DNA from: Thalassobacillus sp043497085
GTDB lineage: Bacteria > Bacillota > Bacilli > Bacillales > Halobacillaceae
Assembly (NCBI GenBank): GCA_043497085.1
Contig: JBIEKI010000005.1
Length of the DNA: 64,000 nucleotides
Strand: one strand, 5' to 3'
The number at the start of each line of letters is the position of its first letter. The stretch's first letter is position 1. Positions 51,516 to 60,051 of this stretch are shown in pieces. A program made the translations under genes and the position numbers. The notes beneath the pieces were generated by a model. The model was given only the letters and a program-made list of their open reading frames with translations, made no database searches and was not told where the DNA came from.

Positions 51516-54120
51516 AGGTAAGCGTTTGAAGTTATCTCCAGCTTTTCCCCTGCTCCACACCGAACGTGCTAGTTTCCCAGCATTCGGCGCTCCATCTAAA
51601 GATATGTACTAAATTATAACTTTTCGAGACTGGATGCGTCGATCCCTTCCACCCCACATACCTTTCGGTATTGATTGATTTTATCTAAGATCAATCGATT
51701 CTGTGGTAATTGTTTGAGATAAACCTTTATCTTCTCTATATCTTTTACATGAATCAGTCGATGAATTATGAAGAATACGCAGGTTTTTAAATTGGTCGCT
51801 TCCTCCAAGATTCTTTGGCATATAGTGGTGACAGTGAACATCTGAAGCGTGAAGATATTCGCCTGTAATTTCGCATTTCCCCATCTTCATACTATACCGA
51901 CTAATACGATTATCCAGGTATTCGACACTTCGATTCGGTAAAGAAGACTTCATTAAGTGTCCAATTTCTTTCTGGATATCTGGGCGGATACTTTTGTGTA
52001 TCTGTTCTCTGCCTTTCTTCGTGTAAAGCGAAAGCTTTGAACTGAAGCTCATCGCATGAAATGTTTTCACATTTCCGATGGGAAATAGATACGTACCATT
52101 GATATAGATCGTTTTCGTTCCTAAACTAAAGGTTCTCTTATAAAAAGGCGGTGGCTGAAAAGGATGTTTTAGCGTTCCAATCGGTCGAAGGCGGTTCACT
52201 AAAAATGGTTTAAGATCGTAAGCAAGACGTGAAAACACGAGACTTACATGAGTCGCTCGCTTAAAGTATTGGTGAAGTCCTAGAACAAAGCTATTGTAAC
52301 GATGAATATTCTCAGCAGAAGGCGAAGCTTTCATTCTTCGAATGAGCTTCTTCGCTTCCTGTTTGATTTTCTCACTTTTTTAGAAATGACCCCAGTATGG
52401 GCCACTCGTTTCTTACCCTTTTTATTCGCACGAATGGTGAACCCTAAGAACTCAGATTCCCGTTTTCTCAAGTTTACAATTTGAGGTTTTTCTGGAGAGA
52501 TGTCCAGTTTTAAGCGCTCTTTAAGGTACAGACGTACCGCGTGGTACCACCGTTGCGCTGTCTTTCCATCCCTGCATAGAATTTTAAAATCATCAGCATA
52601 TCGGACCAGGTATCCCTTTTTCAGGTTCGTTTGTTTTCTCGCTCGCCTTCTGGCATCATCTGAGCTGTAAGGTTTCATCAGAGGAAATACTTCCCACTGA
52701 TCCGCAACCCATTGGTCTAGATCATTTAAGACGACATTGGAGAGTAATGGTGACAGGATACCACCCTGAGGCGACCCTTTTTCTGGAACACCTTCACCAT
52801 CAATTTCCGACTTGATCATTTTAGAAATACAAGCCAGTACCTTACGGTCTTGAATGCCGATATTCCATAGTTGCTTCTTCAATAGACGATGATTCACGTT
52901 ATCAAAGAAACTTTTAATATCTACATCAACGACGTAATGTAGTTGACCGTGATTGATCAATGATTGTGTCCTTGCCATAGCATGATGAGCAGATCGTAGA
53001 GGTCTGAAACCATAGCTATGTTTAAAGAATTGAGATTCTACAATCGGTTCGAGAGCTTGTTTGAAGCATTGTTGGATCACTCGATCCAAGATGCATGGAA
53101 TCCCAAGGGGTCTCCATTTTCCGTTCTCTTTTTCAATCCATTCTCTTCGAACTTTCTTCGGGTGATAGTTTCTAAGTTTGGTTCGGACTTCGTTTACCAG
53201 ATCTTTTTCGGATAGCTCTTTCATGTCATCGCTGGTCTTCCCATCGGTTCCTGGTGTTTTTGATCCCTTATTGGTTTTAATCATGCGGAAAGCGAGCAGG
53301 ATGTTTTCTCTCGATATGATGGTTTCATATAACTGAGAGAACGTATTTCCCTGACTCGCTTTTTCATGAAGATCCGTAAAGGTCTCCGTCATATTATAAT
53401 AATCCCAGTTTCGCAGCGTTGACACTGTGGCATCCCTCCTTTGGAGGGATGTTCCCACGTTCCTACCCGATCGGTGCCATTCACGTTAGGAAAATAATCG
53501 TTTCATACTCTAGACTTGGGGCTATTCCTCCACTTCCATTACAGAAGTTTCATCAGTCATTCCCCTACCCTCACAAGAATAAATGCTTTTCAGCATAACT
53601 TTATAGCAACCGTTTCGGGTGACAGCCCTTGATTCAACGTTCCTTGCTTTCCAAGTACCATACAACGTAGCTATCCATACTAAACGTAGATGCTTCCTTT
53701 AAGCCTGTGAGCTGGATACCGCCATCGTTCGGTATAGCGTCTTTCAGAGGGGGCAGTTTTACTCCACACCACTCACGTCATCGTAAGATGACACGTAAGT
53801 TTCCTTACGTTCGAATCTTTAGACCCTTACCTTCGGAAGTTCGTCGGTTCCTATCTCAAGGAACCATTCTCATCTTATCTAGTTTTTCAGCCGTGGGGCA
53901 TATCCGTCAGCATACCCAATGGCTTCAGCCTTCGTTCTGCCCAATCTACCTGTGCTTCACACCCTAAGACCTGCCCGTCTTAGCGCATGCAGGAGTGTTG
54001 ACGGGATGGTTTCCGGAAACATGGATCCATCATTCCCATCCTCCGTTGTACCGTTGAAGTTTATTAAAATAAACTTCCTGCCTTTCACGCTGAAAAGCGT
54101 TTATAGCAGAGCTTGTCGCG
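51516..54120 (-). mobile_element. Group II intron with reverse transcriptase gene
   Basis: About 2.6 kb. On the minus strand it begins near GCGCGACAAGC (compare the intron 5' consensus GTGYG). About 690 bases of structured RNA precede the reverse transcriptase gene. The 3' end carries a domain V-like hairpin with GCCGAATGCT, GGGAAAC loop and AGCACGTTCGG (about 51565-51605) and domain VI-like sequence. Borders were deduced by rejoining the interrupted E3 element and may be off by 1-3 bases. Confidence 0.75.
51681..53425 (-). pseudogene. Group II intron reverse transcriptase/maturase, frameshifted
   Basis: Two consecutive frames. Frame 1 (from GTG 53425, after AAAGGAGG, to 52331) contains the reverse transcriptase domains with GIPCILDRVIQQCFKQALEP, YGFRPLRSAHHA, VVDVDIKSFFDNVNH, GSPQGGILSPLLSNV and the catalytic YLVRYADDF. 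Near 52365 the frame moves by one in an A-run (GAGAAAATC). Frame 2 then encodes KQEAKKLIRRMKASPSAENI, the maturase X region and an HNH endonuclease (CEITGEYLHASDVHCHHYMP). One extra A would restore the frame, so it is a recent mutation, sequencing error or possible slippage. Confidence 0.85.
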
Positions 54121-54159
54121 CGCCCCCTATTGTTGAAGAATTGTTTTCGAGATACCCTG
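54121..54159 (-). repeat. Island repeat E3, gene-proximal part
   Basis: The plus strand reads CGCCCCCTATTGTTGAAGAA then TTGTTTTCGAGATACC. It lies 46 bases past the stop of the membrane gene at 54205 and directly beside the intron 5' end. Confidence 0.8.
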
Positions 54160-54204
54160 CATTAAATGAGCACTAACCCTGTACTAATAGAGGGAAATAG
54201 ATCT

Positions 54205-54657
54205 CTACTCTAAAATATTATACTTCTTAAGTATTTTTATATAGAAGGCCGATACCATAAACCCAAATAAATAGATGAAAAGTGTCCAGAAAATGTTCCA
54301 ACCATGTGAATAGATAATTTTACCCACCCAAACCCCCACAAGTTCCATAAAAGCGGTAATGAGCGTGAATAAAATAATAAGGAGAGGTGTATTGATTATT
54401 TCCTTTGCTTTTATATAACCAAACAAAACGGACAATAGGGGGAAGTAACCGACTTTGAAAGGAAACGCTGACAAAGAATTGTTCTGCTCATAAGTCGGAG
54501 TAACTTCCCAAAAAAGTCCAAAACCCCAATCACTGCCCACAAATGCAATAGCTACACCTAGTGGATACATCAATATGATTACCACTGGATTTTTTATAAA
54601 TAAATAACCGATCGTTACCCAGGGAATAACTAGACCGACCACTATATTGATCCACAT
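54205..54657 (-). CDS. CBO0543-like small integral membrane protein
   Basis: A 150-residue protein with five hydrophobic segments (about 2-20, 25-45, 68-85, 92-115, 122-142). It resembles the CBO0543 family of Firmicute membrane proteins in size and in the [GF]-x-x-W-x-x-x-P region (GLFWEVTPTYEQN). Function is unknown; no partner is encoded nearby. AAAGGAG precedes the ATG. It forms a single-gene unit followed by the (intron-split) element E3. Confidence 0.65.
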   Translation of the reverse strand: MWINIVVGLVIPWVTIGYLFIKNPVVIILMYPLGVAIAFVGSDWGFGLFWEVTPTYEQNNSLSAFPFKVGYFPLLSVLFGYIKAKEIINTPLLIILFTLITAFMELVGVWVGKIIYSHGWNIFWTLFIYLFGFMVSAFYIKILKKYNILE

Positions 54658-54719
54658 ATCTGGGAACTCCTTTTACTTTTTTATTTTAATGTTCCCAGGC
54701 AAGAGTTATTTTATTAAGT

Positions 54720-54840
54720 AAGATATCTCGAATTCAAGAATTCAAACCTTCCACAATCCTGCCCATGAGTTAAAAAAAGGGAGCGTCTATATTGAACAAA
54801 CGCCCCCTATTGTGGAAGACTTGATTTCGAGATATCTTGG
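54720..54840 (-). repeat. Island repeat E4 (complete reference copy)
   Basis: The distal arm reads AAGATATCTCGAATTCAAG, then CTTCCACAATCCTGCCC. On the minus strand the centre is a terminator, GGGGGCGT...ACGCTCCC with TTTTTTT. The proximal arm reads GCCCCCTATTGTGGAAGAC then TTGATTTCGAGATATCTT. Outer and inner arms are both inverted repeats (AAGATATCTCGAA and CTTCCACAAT). It is downstream of the GNAT gene with 184 bases between; the 54.84-55.02 kb gap also has a CCCCCATCAG...CAGGGGG hairpin. Confidence 0.85.
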
Positions 54841-55023
54841 AGCAGAACTTAAACTAAAGCCCCCATCAGTTTAATACATCAGGGGGAGAAACTTCATTAT
54901 TGTTTTTATCGAACAAAGTTAACTCTGTGGGGAAAGGTCTTTCAATATAAACAATTGTATTAGTGACCAAGTAGATCCGCTATTAAATACACCGTCTGGG
55001 AACTAAAAATTGTAATAGAAAGA

Positions 55024-55602
55024 TTATTCTCTTTTCGTTTTCCCAATTACAGTACCCTTAACCAGCCAATCGTTTCTTGTTAATTTCATGTTTATGGAGT
55101 CTATCCATTCCCCCTCGAACTCCAATTCATTTTCATCTACATTTTCTACTACAAATCCAACCTTTTGATATACATGCTTAGCTCTTGGGTTAAAGTCATA
55201 CACACTCAAAGTTAATTGGTTTAGTTTCGTGTGATTAAATACATAATCTATCATTCGTTGGGATGCTTCCGTCCCTAAACCTCGATTTCTTCCTCTCGGA
55301 CCAATAAGTATTCTAAAATTCATACTATTACTATTTTCATCATATAAATTGACGACAACTTCTCCTACTAAGATATTTTGGGATTGATCCACGATTGCAA
55401 GATCTAAACGATCCGTTTGTTTATTTCTTGTGTTATACCACTCTTGTACCGCATCCTTATCATAATCTGTGGTGCTTCCTGTTAGTTTTATGACTTCGGA
55501 ATCTTTTAAACATTCCTCTATATAAGGAAAATCCTCCTCTTTAAAAGGTCTAAGAAAAATTTTCTCTCCCACAATCATTGGTTTCTGATTTGAAAATACC
55601 AT
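55024..55602 (-). CDS. GNAT family N-acetyltransferase
   Basis: A 192-residue RimJ/aminoglycoside 6'-acetyltransferase-like enzyme. The start IVGEKIFLRPFKEEDFPYIE is followed by motif A ILIGPRGRNRGLGTEASQRM (the acetyl-CoA pyrophosphate loop Q/R-x-x-G-x-G/A) and YDFNPRAKHVYQKVGFVV (motif B). Acts on an amine of a small molecule or protein N-terminus; the substrate is unknown. ATG at 55602 follows GGAGGGAG. Next element downstream is E4. Confidence 0.9.
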   Translation of the reverse strand: MVFSNQKPMIVGEKIFLRPFKEEDFPYIEECLKDSEVIKLTGSTTDYDKDAVQEWYNTRNKQTDRLDLAIVDQSQNILVGEVVVNLYDENSNSMNFRILIGPRGRNRGLGTEASQRMIDYVFNHTKLNQLTLSVYDFNPRAKHVYQKVGFVVENVDENELEFEGEWIDSINMKLTRNDWLVKGTVIGKTKRE

Positions 55603-55696
55603 TTCTCTCTCCCTCCATTGCATATACGCTTAAACAAATGGTCACCCCTTAGAATGATAAGTCCCCCTTGACAAAACTACTCAATTATTAGACGTT

Positions 55697-55745
55697 CGTC
55701 TTCCACTTTTGCCCCCTTTACTTGAAGACTCGAATTCAAGATAGT
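55697..55745 (-). repeat. Island repeat E5 (short form)
   Basis: The plus strand reads CGTCTTCCACTTTTGCCCCC then TTTACTTGAAGACTCGAATT and CAAGATAG. The two arms abut without the central terminator. It starts 34 bases past the AAA ATPase stop. Confidence 0.75.
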
Positions 55746-55778
55746 TCAAAAGATCTTTCATTATTTATTAGATATCAA

Positions 55779-56543
55779 TTAACTGTCTTGTTCAAAAAGG
55801 TGATGTAATAGCCGATCCTTGTCTTCAAAAAATTGCTTCATTATATTGTAGTGATCGGTGTTCTCTAATTTTGTCTCTTTCATTCCTTCTTCACTAAGTT
55901 GAATAATTTTTGAATTTGGATAAGCCATGATTATTGGAGAATGGGTAGATATTATAAATTGAGAACCTTTATTAACAAGTTCATGTATTCGTGAAAGCAT
56001 AGACATTTGTCTTAAAGGAGATAAAGCAGCTTCTGGTTCATCTAAGATGTATAGACCGTTACCTTGAAAACGGTTAGTAAATGCTGCAAAAAAAGATTCC
56101 CCGTGTGATTGTTCATGTAATGAATCTCCACCAAATGAATCAACAATTTTTGGACCAAAAGACGGGGCTCTATCTAACTCTTCAATATTCGTAGCTAAAT
56201 TGTAAAAAGTTTCAGCTCTAAAGAAAAAATTATCTCTTGCCTTACTAGCCCCCTTGGACAATAGTAAATATTGTTCTAAGATAGAGTGAGAATCATAATT
56301 GGAAAAATTAAAATTGAGAGTTCCACCCTCGGGATTAAAGCCAAACTTAATGGCAATACCTTCTAACAGTGTTGACTTACCCATTCCGTTCTCTCCGATA
56401 ATATAGGTAACATTAGGATGAAATAGCAATTCTTTAAAATTCCTAATAACAGATAAATTAAATGGAAAAGCCTCATATGAATTTATACTTTCTGTTTTTA
56501 GGTTTAGTCTTTTAAGGTACTGATTGTCTTTATTCAATATCAC
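55779..56543 (-). CDS. AAA family ATPase (ABC-like, OLD/AAA_21 type)
   Basis: A 254-residue stand-alone ABC-fold ATPase. Walker A is IGENGMGKSTLLEGIAIKFG (about 42-60), the signature-like region is SHGESFFAAFTN, Walker B is LYILDEPEAALSPLRQM and the switch His is in IISTHSPIIMAYP. There are no membrane segments and no fused nuclease domain. Stand-alone ATPases of this kind occur in defence and toxin-type systems as well as housekeeping roles; no nuclease partner is adjacent. It starts MILNKDNQYLKRLNL; E5 follows. Confidence 0.85.
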   Translation of the reverse strand: MILNKDNQYLKRLNLKTESINSYEAFPFNLSVIRNFKELLFHPNVTYIIGENGMGKSTLLEGIAIKFGFNPEGGTLNFNFSNYDSHSILEQYLLLSKGASKARDNFFFRAETFYNLATNIEELDRAPSFGPKIVDSFGGDSLHEQSHGESFFAAFTNRFQGNGLYILDEPEAALSPLRQMSMLSRIHELVNKGSQFIISTHSPIIMAYPNSKIIQLSEEGMKETKLENTDHYNIMKQFFEDKDRLLHHLFEQDS

Positions 56544-57010
56544 TCTGCAACCCCCTCACTCTTATTTACTTCCTAAAGAAATCAACTACTTAATAGAAAT
56601 TCACTCAAAGCTATAGATTTTAAATTTGTAGTTTTCTGCAATCAGGGCTATACATCAATTCCTGCATAACCCTGGACAAGTGGTTAAGATAGACTGTGTA
56701 GCCCTGCATGACCTTACTGGCTACACTTCAAGGATCACTTAGCCACATAGGCCCCATGTCAAGTTACTTAGGCAAAGAATAAATATAATTCAACCCTTAT
56801 ATTGCCGATTGCCATTTCCTACATATTTCTTAATTGCCAAATATATTCAAAATAAAATAATATACCACTATATGACAATAGCCTAATGGTAACATTTTAT
56901 AAAGTTTATTAGTTTAATTAAAAATGAGAATTCATAGAATTAGATGTTGCATTTAAAAAGGAATAAAGTTACTATTAGGAAGTATTTTACATTTTTGGGA
57001 GGTATGTAGT
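56544..57010. other. Structured gene-free region between divergent genes
   Basis: Contains two neighbouring hairpins: CAGGGCTAT/ATAACCCTG (56643-56674) and the perfect stem GTGTAGCC/GGCTACAC (56696-56726). The rest is A+T rich and should contain the promoter of the secreted protein gene (plus strand). No E element is present. Role of the hairpins is unknown. Confidence 0.5.
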
Positions 57011-57568
57011 ATGAAAAAGCCTATGATTTCTTTAATCAGTGCAAGTATTATTTTTTCTGGATTTTCTCCAAGCTTAACAAACGTCGTTTCTGCTGAAGAA
57101 CATGACAACAATCCCTCAGTAAATGTTGAACAACAGAAAGAGGGTATTGCTTATGATGAAAAAACTATTTCAGATAAGTTAAGAGAAACATCAACGTTTG
57201 CTTTGGTCTTACCATACAAAGAAGGTATTGTGGAGGTTCCTGAAGGTTATGTAGTTTCTTTAATAACCAATCCTCAAACTAATCTTTCTTTCTACAAAAT
57301 AGAAAGCCAGGTACAAGTTCAAGGATTAAAGAAAACAGCTATCGTCTATGCTTTTCGATATGGAGGTAAAGCCTTAAGTACTGTTTTGGATGTAGTTAGT
57401 GACAGTACAGCGAAGTACGTGAAAAAGAATTCCGGTAAGATTGCGGATGCTATAGATGACGCAAGTACAATGATTCATGGTGAGATTTATCAATCTCTCC
57501 TCTCTGCTGGGGTTCCAACTTTCTATGCTCGAAATATAGCGTGGGCAATAGATGCATTCCTACTGTAA
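57011..57568 (+). CDS. Secreted putative toxin (resembles SAR2788-type proteins)
   Basis: A 185-residue protein with a signal peptide (MKKPMISLISASIIFSGFSP, cleavage near NVVSA-EE). A hydrophilic middle part follows, then a small conserved-looking helical end YVKKNSGKIADAIDDASTMI with AGVPTFYARNIAWAIDAFLL. That C-terminal AGVP..[IY]A..IA..I pattern resembles the SAR2788 family of putative secreted toxins, from memory. The middle has a beta segment (EGYVVSLITNPQTNLSFYKI). GGGAGGT precedes the ATG. The next gene starts 18 bases later. Confidence 0.5.
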   Translation: MKKPMISLISASIIFSGFSPSLTNVVSAEEHDNNPSVNVEQQKEGIAYDEKTISDKLRETSTFALVLPYKEGIVEVPEGYVVSLITNPQTNLSFYKIESQVQVQGLKKTAIVYAFRYGGKALSTVLDVVSDSTAKYVKKNSGKIADAIDDASTMIHGEIYQSLLSAGVPTFYARNIAWAIDAFLL

Positions 57569-57586
57569 GAAAGGAAATAGAACATA

Positions 57587-57925
57587 ATGGAAAATAGCCA
57601 GTATAAAGAATTATTAGCTGAAATAGAGAAATTAAAGTTTCACAACCGCAGTCTCCTTACACTTGTGGGATTACTACATGACGATAAAATGAAAGAGCCT
57701 ACTATACATGAAACAGTAGTTACGTATGATTTATCAAAAAAAGATTTGAGAGAACTTACAAACCTTATTCAAAATTACGATGGTAATAACTTTGCTTTGG
57801 AACAAAAAGCAATAAAAATTAACCCGACCTTTAATAGGACTAACATAATTTCTATTGTTAAATCGCTTGTAGTCTCGGGTTTATTTAAAGAAAAGAGCTT
57901 AGAAATCTTAGAATCATATAAGTAA
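57587..57925 (+). CDS. Small cytoplasmic partner of the secreted protein (immunity candidate)
   Basis: A 112-residue soluble, charged protein: MENSQYKELLAEIEKLKFHN (coiled), then YDLSKKDLRELTNLIQNYDG and a helical end SIVKSLVVSGLFKEKSLEIL. No signal peptide or membrane segment. It lies 18 bases behind the secreted protein gene with its own AAAGGAAA site and a terminator after it, so the pair forms a two-gene unit. This suggests an immunity or regulatory role; no family recognised. Confidence 0.6.
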   Translation: MENSQYKELLAEIEKLKFHNRSLLTLVGLLHDDKMKEPTIHETVVTYDLSKKDLRELTNLIQNYDGNNFALEQKAIKINPTFNRTNIISIVKSLVVSGLFKEKSLEILESYK

Positions 57926-57938
57926 TTATTTAGTTTTT

Positions 57939-57972
57939 AGATCTTTACATAGTTTGTAAAGATCTTTTTTTT
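57939..57972 (+). terminator. Terminator of the secreted-protein unit
   Basis: AGATCTTTACA and TGTAAAGATCT form a perfect 11-bp stem followed by TTTTTTT. Confidence 0.9.
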
Positions 57973-58015
57973 GGGATTTCGAAATTAATTAGTATATTTA
58001 TCCATTTATCAAATT

Positions 58016-58138
58016 TTCTTGAAGTTAAATCTTCCACTATCCTACTTGTTTTAAAAATAAGAGAAAAAGCTGAAGATCAACTATACTATCTTCAGCTATC
58101 GCCCCCGTTTCTGTAATACTCGAATTCGAGAAATATTT
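58016..58138 (-). repeat. Island repeat E6 (complete) with terminator
   Basis: The distal arm is TTGAAGTTAAATCTTCCACT with ATCCTAC; the proximal arm is CGCCCCCGTTTCTGTAATAC then TCGAATTCGAGAAAT. On the minus strand the centre folds as AGCTGAAGAT/ATCTTCAGCT and ends TTTTTC. A tail TTTACTTTAGCACCGT follows, as at E1. It begins 50 bases past the stop of the zinc-binding pseudogene. Confidence 0.82.
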
Positions 58139-58187
58139 TGAGAAATCTTTACTTTAGCACCGTTAATACAATAAGGGTGACTGTATT

Positions 58188-58504
58188 CTATTTATATGTC
58201 TTTGCAAATGTCGAAGGTGAAAATGAAACTTTATACTTTCCTTCAAGTTCTTTCTGTACTTTTTCTGTTAGTTTCAATCCTTCTTTATTATGCTCTTCTT
58301 CAAGTTCAACGGCATTAGGTACTATTCCATCTTTGTCCCAATCAATCCATACACCATACTTCCCAATCCATTTTATTAACTCCAACTTCAAATCGTATTT
58401 AATTGAAATCTCTTCTATGTCAAGGTTACAATTACACCGATTACACCAAATAGGGTCTGCTCCCTTAATTCATTTGTTTCCTGTTGTTTACAAAGACATC
58501 TCAT
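58188..58504 (-). pseudogene. Small zinc-binding protein, frameshifted
   Basis: Frame 1 starts at ATG 58504 (after GGAGATGG): MRCLCKQQETNELREQ. Near 58455 a one-base change moves to the frame DPIWCNRCNCNLDIEEISIK and continues through KLELIKWIGKYGVWIDWDKD to a stop at 58188. The joined product is about 105 residues with CxC and WCxxCxCNLD cysteine clusters, a probable zinc site. An internal TTG at 58391 would give only the last 67 residues. It could also be a sequencing error. Family unknown. Confidence 0.6.
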
Positions 58505-58564
58505 AGTGTATTCCATCTCCATTTATTAAAGTAAACCACCCCTTTAGTGATCATCCTTATTAAA

Positions 58565-58607
58565 CGATTGCCCCCTATTACGGAAGACTCGAATTCAAGA
58601 TACTTCT
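58565..58607 (-). repeat. Island repeat E7 (proximal arm)
   Basis: The plus strand reads GATTGCCCCCTATTACGGAA then GACTCGAATTCAAGATACTT. The distal arm is degenerate. It lies 47 bases past the VOC gene stop. Confidence 0.75.
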
Positions 58608-58653
58608 TATGTTATCTTTTCTAAAGTCCTGTCTATTTAATAGAAGGTACTTA

Positions 58654-59124
58654 TTACTTTGATAAACCATTTAATTGTTCCCATTCACTTAAATACATTC
58701 TTTCTGTCAGATTATTAGGATTACCAATTTTGCAGATGAACTCTAAACTATTTCCATCTGGATCATTAAAATGTATCTTTGCATGTCCAAAACCCTCATT
58801 AGGGTTAGGCATCACAAAAGGTTCGGAAGGCTCAAATCCAAAAGCTTTTCTCGGTTTATAACCTCTATTTGTTAGCCAACTAACCGAGTTTTTTAACCCC
58901 TGTAATGATACTTCAAAAGCTATGTGTCTAAGCGAAGGATGATACTCCACCTCAACTTTATCGGTTTGCCATAATCCAAGCCAACTCTGGTCTTTTACAA
59001 TCCATAAAAATGCTAATTTATCTTCCACTTTATGATCAAACTCCAAACCAAGCCCTTCATAAAATTCAACCGACTTTGTTAAATCACTTACTGGCAAATG
59101 TGCTTCGTAAAGACCTTTAATCAA
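58654..59124 (-). CDS. VOC superfamily (glyoxalase/fosfomycin-resistance-like) protein
   Basis: A 156-residue metalloenzyme-fold protein with two beta-alpha-beta-beta-beta modules: YEAHLPVSDLTKSVEFYEGL at the start and GHAKIHFNDPDGNSLEFICK at the end. Candidate metal ligands are His of EAHLP, His of LRHIAF and Glu of LEF, the FosA/FosB/glyoxalase arrangement. Fosfomycin or another electrophile could be the substrate; not decided. The TTG start at 59124 is taken because GGAGG lies 8 bases before it, while an ATG eight codons earlier has no site. E7 follows. Confidence 0.85.
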   Translation of the reverse strand: MIKGLYEAHLPVSDLTKSVEFYEGLGLEFDHKVEDKLAFLWIVKDQSWLGLWQTDKVEVEYHPSLRHIAFEVSLQGLKNSVSWLTNRGYKPRKAFGFEPSEPFVMPNPNEGFGHAKIHFNDPDGNSLEFICKIGNPNNLTERMYLSEWEQLNGLSK

Positions 59125-59159
59125 TGAAAATACCTCCAATAATTTCATATGTATGTTAA

Positions 59160-59245
59160 CTACAGTCCTACAATACTGTTTAGGAAAGAGATAACCATTT
59201 ACGCAGTATGCCCCTTTTATTGAAAACTTGAAATCGGGAGATCTT
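59160..59245 (-). repeat. Island repeat E8 (degenerate)
   Basis: The proximal arm reads GCCCCTTTTATTGAAAACTT then GAAATCGGGAGATC, ending 5 bases before the methyltransferase stop. The distal arm TCCTACAATACTGTT is strongly diverged from CTTCCACAATCCTGCC. Confidence 0.6.
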
Positions 59246-59249
59246 TTAA

Positions 59250-60029
59250 TTATTTAATCGCTTTCCAAATTGTCCATCTATCTTTCTCGATTATGCTCTT
59301 ATTATATGAAAGTGACTTATCTACATGATTAATAAATATCCTCAATTCATTATCATCTAGTCCTTGTAAAATACTTCTTCCGGTTCGCTCACTTAAATCT
59401 TTTAGCAATTGATTTTTGGTAGGATACACTTTTCTTGTTTCCCACACCTTTACTTCCTCAATTTTTCTAAATCCAACTTTCTTCAAAGTCTTCAATACGA
59501 ATTGACTGGTATACCTGCGACTTACCTCTTTATCGATTAATCTTGGAAATAATTCAAAAAGATATCCTCTGATATGATTATCGTTGCCTTTTAGTAGACA
59601 ATCATCAGGGGTACGGTCCTGCACAATATAATATCCCTCATCATTGAGTATTCGATAGGCTTCTTTAAAGCAATTTTGTAATTCATCCAGATGATGTATT
59701 AATGCTCTTTCAAGTACTAAATCAAAATTGTTGCTATGTAATCCAGTATCGTAAGCACTCCCATATCTGAAAGATATGTTTTTATTATCCTTACAGTTTA
59801 TTGTTGCACCCTCAAGTATTTCTTCAGAAAAATCTATGCCAGTGACAGAAGCTACCCCCATGCCCGCTAACGCCTTAGAATAGATTCCTCCTCCGCATCC
59901 AATATCTACAGCTTTTGATACATTCTCGAAAGGTACAAGTTGTTTTATTGTCTTCTTCCATGAGCTGTCTGCAGTGCGAGTAGTATATGTGAAACGATTC
60001 TTTTTACTATGGAAATCAATCCCCATCAT
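59250..60029 (-). CDS. Class I SAM-dependent methyltransferase
   Basis: A 259-residue methyltransferase. SAM motif I is AVDIGCGGGIYSKALAGMGV (about 40-60), then GIDFSEE, and FDLVLERALIHHLDELQNCF as motif IV/post region. After it come YYIVQDRTPDDCLL and a C-terminal helical part. It probably methylates a small molecule. Tandem ATG codons (60029 and 60026) follow AGAGG. It lies 22 bases after the HAD gene and forms a two-gene unit with it; only then comes an E element (E8). Confidence 0.88.
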   Translation of the reverse strand: MMGIDFHSKKNRFTYTTRTADSSWKKTIKQLVPFENVSKAVDIGCGGGIYSKALAGMGVASVTGIDFSEEILEGATINCKDNKNISFRYGSAYDTGLHSNNFDLVLERALIHHLDELQNCFKEAYRILNDEGYYIVQDRTPDDCLLKGNDNHIRGYLFELFPRLIDKEVSRRYTSQFVLKTLKKVGFRKIEEVKVWETRKVYPTKNQLLKDLSERTGRSILQGLDDNELRIFINHVDKSLSYNKSIIEKDRWTIWKAIK

Positions 60030-60051
60030 ACATACCTCTTTTCCAAAAATA

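Noticed and set aside
53707..54176. Plus-strand frames inside 53.7-54.2 kb
   Set aside because: This is the structured 5' RNA part of the group II intron on the other strand.
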